In this document: positions 55,128 to 63,199 of the stretch, one piece after another
Layout: each line of letters opens with the position of its first letter
Position numbering within the stretch: position 1 is the first letter of the stretch
From: Alcaligenaceae bacterium
GTDB taxonomy: Bacteria; Pseudomonadota; Gammaproteobacteria; Burkholderiales; Burkholderiaceae_B
Direction of reading: 5' to 3'
Assembly: GCA_013416395.1 (NCBI GenBank)
Contig: JACCEP010000006.1
Coordinates: 1 to 64,000 of the forward strand
Length of the DNA: 64,000 bases
Program-made: the position numbers and the translations under genes
The notes under the pieces: model-generated
Databases searched by the model: none
Seen by the model: the letters and a program-made list of their open reading frames with translations, nothing else
Told to the model about the DNA's origin: nothing

Positions 55128-55625
55128 TTAGGTATGGTCTTGTAGTTTTCGGTTTAGGTGACGCGTGGCACGCGTCATATGTTTTTCCACCATATGAGTG
55201 GAAATACCCAGAGCCGTCGATATTTCTGCATGTGTGCAGCCTTCGATACGGTTGTGGACATATACCTGACGACAGATCAGTGGTAACTCGTCCAGCGCTT
55301 CATGCAGATCGGTCAGCAATTGTTGGGACTGTGCTTTAGCCTCAGGTCCCGGCATGTCTGATGCCGTGTATTCGGCCACATCGTAGACGGGGGCTGTGAA
55401 TAACGATTGGCGCCGCTGGCTATCGATTCGCTTATTTCGCACACTTCGCCGTAAGTAGGCCGTCGGGTTAATGACCTGTTTTGTGCTGGTTTCCAGCAGG
55501 TGCAGCGCTGCATCTTGCAGTGCATCCATCGCTTCCTGATCAGGGTCGGACCGGCGCGAGCAATTTCCGATAAGCACGCTGTAGTGCACAAGCCAGCCAT
55601 ACTTTGATGAAGGTTGCTGGGGCAT
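55128..55625 (-). CDS. ECF sigma factor (FecI-like)
   Basis: 165 residues from the ATG at 55625. Region 2 (about 30-75; DALQDAALHLLETSTKQVINPTAYLRRSVRNKRID) and region 4 (about 112-158; LDELPLICRQVYVHNRIEGCTHAEISTALGISTHMVEKHM) are present. It should direct transcription of the receptor operon. An upstream TTG at 55736 would add 37 residues with no family match. No anti-sigma (FecR) gene follows, although the receptor has the STN domain that normally works through one. Confidence 0.88.
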   Translation of the reverse strand: MPQQPSSKYGWLVHYSVLIGNCSRRSDPDQEAMDALQDAALHLLETSTKQVINPTAYLRRSVRNKRIDSQRRQSLFTAPVYDVAEYTASDMPGPEAKAQSQQLLTDLHEALDELPLICRQVYVHNRIEGCTHAEISTALGISTHMVEKHMTRATRHLNRKLQDHT

Positions 55626-56152
55626 GACCGAAACGTCGTCGTAGATAGTAGGACGTACGAATGAAGGAAGTGGCAGCAAGCCTACACCTTGAGATGATGG
55701 AGCAATGGCCAGTGTTAAGGGGTGAATTGCCGTCAATCTTTCAGATTGCTACTTGCACCGTAACAACACACCGGTAGCAGGTGGTCGCTGGTCGGTGTGG
55801 CGGTAGTAATACAGTGAGCCATTGTCGGCGACTGTTTTGCTGCTAAGAAGGCGTCTACCCGCTCGACGCCCGTAGTTGTCCACTGATCCTGTGGATAAGT
55901 CTGTGGGTAGCGGCTTGAAACAATGCTGAGAGGCTTATGACAGGAGGGTGACGTGTGGCGTGTGCAACGATTGTTCATCGTCGGTGGTGCTGTGCCTGGA
56001 CGGTAGATGTCGCGGGCTCGCATGCGTTGCAGTATGTAGTGCACATACTGCTGGCACGTATACCGTAACCAACGTCTATTTCTCGCGCGGGCGTCTCGGG
56101 CCTGCATAGGCAATTAGCTGTGTTGCCCATGGTGTTTTAGGCTAACGGGGCG
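55626..56152. other. Intergenic region with no convincing gene
   Basis: Stretch between the sigma start and the YceI gene. An open frame on the minus strand (56113-55733) is rich in Cys, Arg and Thr, overlaps the possible longer sigma start, and has no family match, so it is not called. No Fur box or terminator recognised. Confidence 0.4.
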
Positions 56153-56719
56153 TCAGCGCTTTAACGCTTCTATCTGTATCAGAATGCGGATCTCATCGGG
56201 AATGCCCGGCAGCCCGAATGTCATGCCATAGTCGCTGCGCTTCAGTGTGGTTTCGAAGTCACCGCCGCAGGCTTCGGTTTTTTCTCGGGGATTGTCATAG
56301 CAGTTAAAGCGTAACGCCTTCAGAGTTACGGGCTGTTGTTTGCCCAGTAGCGTCAGCGTGCCAGAAACGGACTTGACCTGGTTACCTTCAAAGACGAAGT
56401 CGTCTCCTTCAAACCGTGCGGTCGGGAAGGCCTCCACGTGCAAAAAGTCAGCGTTGCTCAGGTGCTTGTTGTAGGACTCTATTCCAGTGTTGACGGAATC
56501 GGGTCGCACCACGATGTCAACCTTTCCTTTTTTCCCTTCGCGATCAAACTTTACAAGGCCTTCGACAGTATCGAATCGGCCGCGGTTGGTCGAGGTGCCT
56601 GAATGCAGAGCCTCGAAATGGACAAAGGTATGAGTGGGCTCGACATCGTAGATGGTCTCATGGGCACCAGCAACGTTGGGCGCTGCCAAAATTGCCATGG
56701 CAAACAGTGTCTTGTACAT
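56153..56719 (-). CDS. YceI-family periplasmic protein
   Basis: 188 residues. Signal peptide ends at AGA-H (18-20). The mature start ETIYDVEPTHTFVHFEALH and the lipocalin-like barrel (SVDTGIES-like PDSVNTGIESYNKHL, FPTARFEGDDF, GTLTLLGKQQPVTL) are the YceI hallmarks. The family binds isoprenoid lipids in known cases and is often stress- or pH-induced. Two cysteines (NCYDN, EACGG) may form a disulphide. Stand-alone gene, AGGA lies upstream of the ATG. Confidence 0.93.
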   Translation of the reverse strand: MYKTLFAMAILAAPNVAGAHETIYDVEPTHTFVHFEALHSGTSTNRGRFDTVEGLVKFDREGKKGKVDIVVRPDSVNTGIESYNKHLSNADFLHVEAFPTARFEGDDFVFEGNQVKSVSGTLTLLGKQQPVTLKALRFNCYDNPREKTEACGGDFETTLKRSDYGMTFGLPGIPDEIRILIQIEALKR

Positions 56720-56995
56720 GAATCAATCCTTTAGTGAACGGCGGGCTGCGCGTGTACGTTCGTACGCCTGCAGATCGCGTCGCCGGTAGTGGGCGTATGT
56801 TCATCAGTCTAGTGTCAGGCGTTGATTCGGCCTATGGTTTTCGATGGAAACTGTGATTTATGTCAATGTTATTAAACAGTTATTCCGCTTAGATGTGTTG
56901 TGTGGGTGATCCCGGCCGCGAAAAATAAAGGTTACGCATAGTGGCTTAGCGTAGTTTGCACACATTTAAGGCGGCCCTGGGTTTTATTAGTTAAC

Positions 56996-57178
56996 TTATC
57001 GCTGCGCGCCGCCACCTTTACGATTGCGTTGACTCGTCTGATCCTGACCACTGCCTAGCTGCGTTGCGTGACCATCTTTCTTGCTGCGGTGCTGTTGATC
57101 ACCGTGGCTTTTTTGGCTCTCTTTGGGCTGGTCGTCGGCCTGAGGAGCTTGCTCTTTGTTGTCTTTTGGTTCTGTCAT
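56996..57178 (-). CDS. Small disordered hydrophilic protein
   Basis: 60 residues made almost only of Asp, Glu, Gln, Lys, Ser, Gly (MTEPKDNKEQAPQADDQ...). Strong ribosome site (GAGGAA, 8 nt) supports translation. No family recognised; composition resembles desiccation or general stress proteins. The gap 56720-56995 on its downstream side shows no other gene. Confidence 0.65.
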   Translation of the reverse strand: MTEPKDNKEQAPQADDQPKESQKSHGDQQHRSKKDGHATQLGSGQDQTSQRNRKGGGAQR

Positions 57179-57414
57179 GATCGGTATTCCTCAATAGTGG
57201 TTGGGTAAGCCGAAAACAGCAAGGGTCATGCCTGACCGAAGACGGGTGTCACGTGTGGCAACGCCCGAGTACAAAGGGCTGGCCGTGGTGTTCTACGTAC
57301 TCACGCTGGCATGAGGCTTGCTGATGCTGAACTGGCCGGCGATAAACATTAATCAAACCAGTCATTGATGCATGCCGCCCAACTTCGATAACCCGTGCCA
57401 GTAAGGAGAGCCAG

Positions 57415-57783
57415 ATGCGTGAGTATGATCGCAGCCCAAAAACGAATGACCCGCGCGAGTTTGAGATTTCCGATCCACCTTCACCGGACGTACGCAAACG
57501 TCGAGCTGCCGAGGTGACTCACCCAGATCAGCCCGGGGATGAGGCTAAGTCCGATGGCGCAGCTCAGGATGGGAAAAACAGAGATGGTTTTCAGGAACCC
57601 CGCCATCCTCAGGGAAAAGACGCTGAAGTTGACCGCCGCCACGTCGGCCGTGGCAACCAGTTTGGCGAGGCCGGGCGGCACGCCAGGGTACAAGATCTCG
57701 CCAATGACAAGCCTGCAGACCCCGACGATACGCCCAAGATACTTCGTCCAGACGTTGGTGTTCAAAAAAGCAAGCAGCCGTGA
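57415..57783 (+). CDS. Hydrophilic hypothetical protein
   Basis: 122 residues, strongly charged and Pro/Asp-rich, probably disordered. Strong ribosome site (AAGGAG, 6 nt) decides this strand. An antisense frame (57765-57481) translates to a hydrophobic protein, which is what the complement of such codons gives by chance. Divergent from the small hydrophilic gene at 56996-57178; the two may be a stress pair. No family recognised. Confidence 0.65.
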   Translation: MREYDRSPKTNDPREFEISDPPSPDVRKRRAAEVTHPDQPGDEAKSDGAAQDGKNRDGFQEPRHPQGKDAEVDRRHVGRGNQFGEAGRHARVQDLANDKPADPDDTPKILRPDVGVQKSKQP

Positions 57784-57830
57784 CGGGCTGGTAAGTAAAC
57801 CCGTCTGGTTCGGTGTGCCGCCCGCACCCT

Positions 57831-58580
57831 TTAGAGGCTTTTCTCACAGCTTCGATACTGTGCGCCAAAGCGCTCGGCGCGCGACTGCACAGTCGTCGCT
57901 GTACGCAGAAGCCAGGCTTTGCTTTTGTGGCTACCGTTGCGGTAGCCACCCCAGCCTTCGTGATAATTAAGGTATTGGGCGTAGGCGTCCCATTTAGACG
58001 TGCCGTTTACGCGCTGGGTTTTGTCCATATACCAGCCCATAAAATCCAGTGCATCGCCGAAGTTGTCGCGGCTGGCAAACATACCGCCAGCTTCGCGCTT
58101 GTAATCGGCCCAGGTTTCATCTTTGGCTTGAGCATACCCGTAAGCAGTGCTGACCCGTCCCCATGGAATAAAGCCCAGAAGATAACGGCGTGGCGGCTGC
58201 GCATCATGGCGAAAGGATGACTCTTGGTACATCATGGCCATGGCCACTTGAGGTGGAACATTCCACTTTTTTTGCACTTTTAATGCTTGCTTGTGCCAGC
58301 CTGGTTTCTCGCGGAAAATTTGGCACAGGTTCTCGGGACTGGATGGCGGTGTGGTGGCACACCCAGCCAGAAGGCATAGCGGCAGCAGCAGTGCCACCGT
58401 TGGCCACCGCCAGGCTGTCGGCGAACGCGGCGTGATCGTTGTTTGGACCGATGTAACGTTCTTGTTGCTCAAGATAAGGTTTTTAAAGCGCCGAGAGACA
58501 TCGGTGCTAGTGCTGCGGCTATCAGTGCGCCACGCTGGCATAGGGGGAATTGTTCTCATTAAAACCGTGCGCTTCCGCAT
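57831..58580 (-). CDS. Lysozyme-like (SLT) putative lipoprotein
   Basis: 249 residues as drawn. Lipobox LAGC with C74, then a lytic-transglycosylase-type domain (about 95-245; VAMAMMYQESSFRHDAQPP gives the catalytic glutamate, AYGYAQAKDETWADYK the next block). It probably cuts peptidoglycan. A lipoprotein signal should not start with 50 extra residues, so the true start is probably downstream, for example TTG at residue 37 (about 58472), giving C38. Divergent from the NUDIX regulator gene (75 bp). Confidence 0.82.
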   Translation of the reverse strand: MRKRTVLMRTIPPMPAWRTDSRSTSTDVSRRFKNLILSNKNVTSVQTTITPRSPTAWRWPTVALLLPLCLLAGCATTPPSSPENLCQIFREKPGWHKQALKVQKKWNVPPQVAMAMMYQESSFRHDAQPPRRYLLGFIPWGRVSTAYGYAQAKDETWADYKREAGGMFASRDNFGDALDFMGWYMDKTQRVNGTSKWDAYAQYLNYHEGWGGYRNGSHKSKAWLLRTATTVQSRAERFGAQYRSCEKSL

Positions 58581-58655
58581 TCTGAAAAATGTTGTTACCG
58601 TAGCACGGCGTCTGTTCCGTATTCAAGTTCGGCGTGTCTGCTTATCCTTCCTATA

Positions 58656-59630
58656 ATGGCAGTTTTACGTGTGTCTATGCCCGATTCCATTGCCCGTCAT
58701 GTTGCTAGCCCGGTAGATTCAGTCGAAACTGAACTGGTCGCCGTATTGGTGTCGGTTACCCAGGGTCAACCCAGGGTGCTTACCCGTGACTGCAGTCAGG
58801 CCTTGCCGGCGGGGCCTTTTGAGTCATCGCATCGGTCGTTGCAGGCGGGTCTGCGCGCCTGGGTAGAAACGCAGACGCACCACCCCCTGGGCTATGTCGA
58901 GCAGCTGTACACGTTTGCCGATCGCGATCGCGCCAATCTGCAGGGGCAGCGCATTATTTCGGTCAGTTATCTGGGGTTGACCAGAGAGTCTCCCAAACTG
59001 GATGACGAAAGTGTAGGCTGGCAAGACTGGTATCGTTATTTTCCGTGGGAAGACTGGCGAGAGGGCATGCCCGCCATGCTGAACGACACCATTATGCCTG
59101 CGCTGCAGGCTTGGAGTCGCGATACGTCAGATGCAATTGGCGGTGATCGACAGCGTCGCCAGCGGGTGGAATACACCTTCGGCCAAGATGAGTCTTCCTG
59201 GAACGAAGAGTTGGTCTTGCAACGTTATGAGTTGCTGTTTGAGGCAGGGCTTGTGCCCGAGGCCAAACGCCGTGAAAGTGCGCTGCCTGCGCCACTCGTG
59301 CCAGGAGAGGCCATGCAACACGACCATCGCCGCATACTGGCAACCGCCATGGCACGGTTGCGCGCAAAAATACGCTATCGCCCCGTCGTGTTCGAACTGA
59401 TGCCGCCCACCTTTACGTTGCTGCAACTCCAGCAAGCATTTGAAGCCGTGGCAGGGCGTAATTTGCACAAGCAGAATTTTCGTCGTTTCATTGAGCAGCA
59501 GACCTTGGTCGAGGAAACAGGGCAAATGACGCGTGGCACGGCCGGGCGTCCCGCTAAGTTGTTTCAGTTTCGGGGCGATATCATGCAAGAGCGTGCCATC
59601 GCTGGCAGTAAGCTTCCACTTGCCCGTTAG
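58656..59630 (+). CDS. NUDIX-winged-helix NAD-biosynthesis repressor (NrtR/NadQ-like)
   Basis: 324 residues. NUDIX-like N-terminal domain (about 20-160; VETELVAVLVSVTQGQPRVL, GLRAWVETQTHHPLGYVEQLYTF) without an intact catalytic NUDIX box, and a C-terminal winged helix (about 235-310; PPTFTLLQLQQAFEAVAGRNLHKQNFRRFIEQQTLVEETG). Such proteins sense NAD-related ligands and repress NAD genes. It lies directly upstream of nadC, with a palindrome between, so nadC is its likely target. Start uncertain (58656, or ATG at 58677). Confidence 0.85.
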   Translation: MAVLRVSMPDSIARHVASPVDSVETELVAVLVSVTQGQPRVLTRDCSQALPAGPFESSHRSLQAGLRAWVETQTHHPLGYVEQLYTFADRDRANLQGQRIISVSYLGLTRESPKLDDESVGWQDWYRYFPWEDWREGMPAMLNDTIMPALQAWSRDTSDAIGGDRQRRQRVEYTFGQDESSWNEELVLQRYELLFEAGLVPEAKRRESALPAPLVPGEAMQHDHRRILATAMARLRAKIRYRPVVFELMPPTFTLLQLQQAFEAVAGRNLHKQNFRRFIEQQTLVEETGQMTRGTAGRPAKLFQFRGDIMQERAIAGSKLPLAR

Positions 59631-59654
59631 TCGGATTGCGCACTTGACGATTAC

Positions 59655-59675
59655 TTATGCTCACTGTTAGCATAA
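59655..59675. promoter_or_regulatory. Palindromic operator upstream of nadC
   Basis: Perfect 7-bp arms TTATGCT and AGCATAA with a 7-bp spacer. A second half-palindrome with TGAGCATAA lies at 59743-59763. Both are in the only intergenic stretch between the regulator gene and nadC. Confidence 0.75.
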
Positions 59676-59742
59676 TTAGACGTGGCGTTGAAATAACACA
59701 TTGCGTTGATGCGGCAATAGTCCGCTTATTTTTTCACTCTAT

Positions 59743-59763
59743 AAATACTCAAAATGAGCATAA
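59743..59763. promoter_or_regulatory. Second operator-like site over the annotated nadC start
   Basis: AAATACTCA-aaa-TGAGCATAA, a weaker copy of the palindrome at 59655, preceded by TATAAAT (59740-59746) as a possible -10 box. It covers the ATG at 59754. Confidence 0.5.
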
Positions 59764-60686
59764 ATAGTTTTTCTTCTGGAGCTGAAAGCGTGGATACAGC
59801 CACAACCCCGTCAGCATCACAAAACACCCACCCGAGAACACCGCCGCTACCGCGTCTCATGCTTGAACCCTTGGTAAAGTCGGCCTTGCTGGAAGATCTT
59901 GGGCGTGCCGGAGACCTCACCTCGGATGCCATTATTCCTGAGCATACCTCTGCCAGCATGCGGCTGGTAGCCCGGCAAGAGGGCGTGTTGGCAGGGCTGG
60001 ATCTCGCCCGTATGGCTTTTGAGTGCATGGACCCGCAGGTTCAAATACGTATAGTGCGAGAAGACGGCACACGGTTGTCAGCGGGTGATGAGATCGCCAT
60101 TATCAAAGGTAACGCCCGGGCATTGCTGGGTGCCGAACGTACGGCGCTCAATTTTCTATGTCATCTTAGCGGTGTCGCCTCTGCAACGGCTTCCATTTCC
60201 GACGCCATTCGTCCTTACGGCACCCGCATAAGCTGCACGCGCAAAACCGCGCCAGGGCTGCGCGCTGTACAAAAGTACGCGGTGCGTGTTGGGGGCGGCA
60301 GCAATCATCGTTTTGGCCTGGATGATGCCGTGCTCATCAAGGACAACCACATTGTTGTGGCGGGCAGTGTGCGCGAGGCCGTGCAACGGGCTCGCCTGGG
60401 CGTCGGGCATATGGTGCGAATTCAGCTTGAGGTCGATACGCTGGCACAGCTTCAAGAGGCATTGGGTTTGGGTGTTGACGCGGTCTTGCTGGACAACATG
60501 TCGCTCGACATGCTGCGTGAGGCGGTTGTACTGGTCGATGGGCGTGCCATCACCGAAGCTTCGGGGCGCATCACGGCTGAAACAGCCCCCGCCGTTGCTC
60601 AGACAGGCGTTAATTTGATTGCCGTAGGCTGGATTACGCATAGTGCGCCTATTCTGGATATCGGGCTGGATGCAGATCATGACTAA
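59754..60686 (+). CDS. nadC: Nicotinate-nucleotide pyrophosphorylase (carboxylating)
   Basis: 310 residues as drawn. Converts quinolinate and PRPP to nicotinate mononucleotide in NAD synthesis, or salvages quinolinate. Conserved blocks: EDLGRAGDLTSDAIIP, ERTALNFLCHLSG, CTRKTAPGLR, VGGGSNHRFGLDDAVLIKDNH and ASGRIT. The ATG at 59754 lies in an operator-like site next to a -10 box and has no ribosome site; a GTG at 59790 (GGAG, 9 nt) gives 298 residues, closer to the family, and is probably the real start. No nadA or nadB nearby. Confidence 0.93.
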   Translation: MSINSFSSGAESVDTATTPSASQNTHPRTPPLPRLMLEPLVKSALLEDLGRAGDLTSDAIIPEHTSASMRLVARQEGVLAGLDLARMAFECMDPQVQIRIVREDGTRLSAGDEIAIIKGNARALLGAERTALNFLCHLSGVASATASISDAIRPYGTRISCTRKTAPGLRAVQKYAVRVGGGSNHRFGLDDAVLIKDNHIVVAGSVREAVQRARLGVGHMVRIQLEVDTLAQLQEALGLGVDAVLLDNMSLDMLREAVVLVDGRAITEASGRITAETAPAVAQTGVNLIAVGWITHSAPILDIGLDADHD

Positions 60687-61713
60687 GAACACAGCGTGGC
60701 GTAAGCTCGCCCAGCTTGCGCTGGGTATCGTGGCAGTGGCTGTTCTGGGGCAGGCTGTGATGGCAGGCATACGTCCTTCCACCGATGCGTCTGTGGGGTC
60801 AGTGTTGCAGGGCTTTCCCATCAGGCCAGTGGTGCTGGTGGTTACGTTTCCGCCCGGCGGGGGTACTGACTTGCTGGCACGCCGCCTTGCCGCAAAGCTT
60901 GAGCGTCGGTTTGGGCAGCCTGTCGTGGTCGAAAACCGTGCAGGTGCCAGTGGCAATATTGGGGCTCAGGTTGTGGCCCGTGCCAAACCCGATGGGTACA
61001 CCTTGCTGGTTGCAAACAGCAGTTATGCCATTAACCCCGGTGTTTTCAGCGAGCTGGGGTTTTCGCCGTTAAACGACTTGACGGGGGTTATTAATGTGGC
61101 TTATGTGCCGTCTGTTGTGGTGACGGCGGCAGATTCGAACTGGCAGTCGCTACAGCAGGCTTTGCAAGTACCACAACAGCAGACGCCAGATGCTGCTCCT
61201 ACGTTTGCGTCATGCGGTAACGGTACGCCCCAGCATCTGGCTGGAGAAATGCTGATGCAGCGTAGCGGCGTGTCATGGCTGCATGTGCCTTATCGTGGCT
61301 GCGGCCCGGCGCTGACTGGGGTGAGGGCGGGTACGGTCGACATGGCGATTGTGACAGCGTCGTCGGCCATGCCCTTGATTGAGGCTGGCGCCTTGCGGGC
61401 ACTGGCTGTGACTTCACCACAAAGATCGTCACTGTTGCCCGATGTGCCAGCCGTGGCCGAGTTGGGCTTTGAAGGCTATGAACTCGATCAATGGCATGGC
61501 CTGCTTGCACCGGCAAAAACGCCGAAACCGATTGTGGCCCGTATTAATGCCATGGTTACAGCGGTTATGCGGGAGCCCGAAACCCAACGTGATCTGAAAG
61601 CACTGGGGTATGAAACCACAGCCAGTTCGCCTGAAGCCTTTCAGGCGATTATTGAGAACGACATTGCGCGATTCGGTGCCTTGACCACAAAAATAGGCCT
61701 GAAGGCTGATTGA
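60679..61713 (+). CDS. Bug-family substrate-binding protein linked to nadC
   Basis: 344 residues with an N-terminal signal or anchor (13-33). RPVVLVVTFPPGGGTDLLARRLAAKLE and NRAGASGNIGAQVVARAKPDGYTLLVANSS are Bug signatures. It starts inside the last codons of nadC (8-bp overlap), so translation is coupled and both are under the same operators. That suggests it collects an NAD precursor, such as quinolinate or nicotinate, from the periplasm. TTT permease genes are absent here. Ligand is inference from context. Confidence 0.9.
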   Translation: MTKNTAWRKLAQLALGIVAVAVLGQAVMAGIRPSTDASVGSVLQGFPIRPVVLVVTFPPGGGTDLLARRLAAKLERRFGQPVVVENRAGASGNIGAQVVARAKPDGYTLLVANSSYAINPGVFSELGFSPLNDLTGVINVAYVPSVVVTAADSNWQSLQQALQVPQQQTPDAAPTFASCGNGTPQHLAGEMLMQRSGVSWLHVPYRGCGPALTGVRAGTVDMAIVTASSAMPLIEAGALRALAVTSPQRSSLLPDVPAVAELGFEGYELDQWHGLLAPAKTPKPIVARINAMVTAVMREPETQRDLKALGYETTASSPEAFQAIIENDIARFGALTTKIGLKAD

Positions 61714-61877
61714 CTGCGGGGCGGTAAGACGACGCAGCCTTAGGACGCCGAGGCTGTCAGGTGACGAGACCATAAGAATAGGGGACGGCGTCGAGGGATG
61801 CCAGTGGCGTATCGGGGCGCCACGACTGTGACGATACCCGAGTTGTCGTTGGCCCCGCCTGGCTCTGCGCGCAGTGG

Positions 61878-63038
61878 TTAGTCAAAGATGTTGCCGTTGA
61901 GCAAAATGGAACGATCAACATCAGCAATGTCGGTACGACCACAAAATGCCATGGAGACATCGAGCTCGTTGGCCATAAGTTGCAGGCAACGCGTGACCCC
62001 TTCTTCGCCCATGGCACCCAGCGCATACAGAAAAGCCCGCCCGATCATGGTGCCTTTGGCGCCCAGTGCAACCGCCTTGAGCACGTCTTGGCCCGAGCGT
62101 ATGCCGCCGTCCATCCACACCTCGATATCGTTGCCAGCTGCTTGCGCGATGGCGGGCAGTGCCGAGATGGAGGAAGGGGCGCCATCGAGCTGCCTGCCGC
62201 CGTGGTTGGATACGATCAGGGCATCTGCGCCTGAGTCGACCGCCAGACGGGCGTCTTCAGCATCCATGACACCTTTGAGTATTAGCTTGCCGCCCCAGCG
62301 GTTTTTGATCCACTCGATATCTTCCCAGCACAACGAAGGATCAAACTGCTCTGCCGTCCAGGAGGAAAGCGAGGAGAGGTCAGAAACCCCTTTTGCGTGG
62401 CCCACGATATTGCCGAACGAACGACGTTTGGTGCCCAGCATGTTAAGACACCAGCGCGGTTTGGTGGCAAGGTTGATGAGGTTGATGAGGGTAGGCTTGG
62501 GTGGTGTGGAGAGGCCGTTTTTAATGTCTTTGTGTCGCTGGCCAAGCACTTGTAGGTCGAGCGTAAGTACAAGCGCTGAACATCGGGCTGCTTTGGCGCG
62601 ATCAATGAGGCGCTCCATGAAATCGCGGTCGCGCATGACATACAGCTGGAACCAGAACGGCCGGCTGGTATGGGCGGCGATATCTTCTATGGAACAGACG
62701 CTCATGGTAGAGAGCGTAAACGGTATGCCGAATTTTTCAGCGGCTTTTGCGGCCAGAATTTCGCCATCGGCGTGTTGCATACCGGTTAGGCCGGTAGGCG
62801 CCAGCGCAACCGGCATGGATACATCGATACCGATCATTTTGGAGTGCAGGCTGCGCTTTTCTATGTCGCAGGCGACGCGCTGGCGAAACTTGAGCTTGTG
62901 AAAGTCAGTTTCGTTAGAGCGGTAGGTGCTTTCCGTCCAGGAGCCGGAATCGGCATAGTCGTAGAACATTCTTGGAACCCGGCGTTCAGCGAGACGACGG
63001 AAATCTTCGACGCAAGTCATTTTGGATAGTGTGGGCAC
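61878..63038 (-). CDS. FMN-dependent alpha-hydroxyacid dehydrogenase (LldD-like)
   Basis: 386 residues from the GTG at 63038, which has AGGAG 9 nt upstream; an ATG at 63077 lacks support. Family motifs: RMFYDYADSGSWTE (FMN edge), PVALAPTGLTGMQHADGE, SNHGGRQLDGAPSS (catalytic His and Arg) and WMDGGIRSGQDVLKA. It oxidises L-lactate, glycolate or a similar 2-hydroxyacid at the membrane or in the cytoplasm; substrate not fixed by sequence. Single gene with a palindrome upstream. Confidence 0.92.
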   Translation of the reverse strand: MPTLSKMTCVEDFRRLAERRVPRMFYDYADSGSWTESTYRSNETDFHKLKFRQRVACDIEKRSLHSKMIGIDVSMPVALAPTGLTGMQHADGEILAAKAAEKFGIPFTLSTMSVCSIEDIAAHTSRPFWFQLYVMRDRDFMERLIDRAKAARCSALVLTLDLQVLGQRHKDIKNGLSTPPKPTLINLINLATKPRWCLNMLGTKRRSFGNIVGHAKGVSDLSSLSSWTAEQFDPSLCWEDIEWIKNRWGGKLILKGVMDAEDARLAVDSGADALIVSNHGGRQLDGAPSSISALPAIAQAAGNDIEVWMDGGIRSGQDVLKAVALGAKGTMIGRAFLYALGAMGEEGVTRCLQLMANELDVSMAFCGRTDIADVDRSILLNGNIFD

Positions 63039-63070
63039 GTCGGTTAGCTCCTGGCGAGAAAAAATGATCA

Positions 63071-63085
63071 GCACCAATGTGGTGC
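63071..63085. promoter_or_regulatory. Short palindrome upstream of the hydroxyacid dehydrogenase
   Basis: GCACC-aatgt-GGTGC, 32 bp before the start. Could be an operator for a GntR- or LysR-type regulator; none is nearby. Confidence 0.3.
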
Positions 63086-63199
63086 AGGTTAAGCGATTAG
63101 CGTCGGCGCTACGTGCGACGAACCGTTTTTGAATGGGCTGTATTATGCCTGTGGTCGGCCGGTCTGACCATAGGGGTCATCGCGTAGTTAGGGGGGTTA

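Noticed and set aside
55733-56113. Open frame of 126 codons between sigma factor and YceI
   Set aside because: Cys/Arg/Thr-rich, no family, no ribosome site, and overlaps the possible longer sigma start.
57481-57765. Minus-strand open frame coding a hydrophobic 94-residue protein
   Set aside because: It is antisense to a charged protein with a strong ribosome site (57415); hydrophobic antisense products are expected from such codons.
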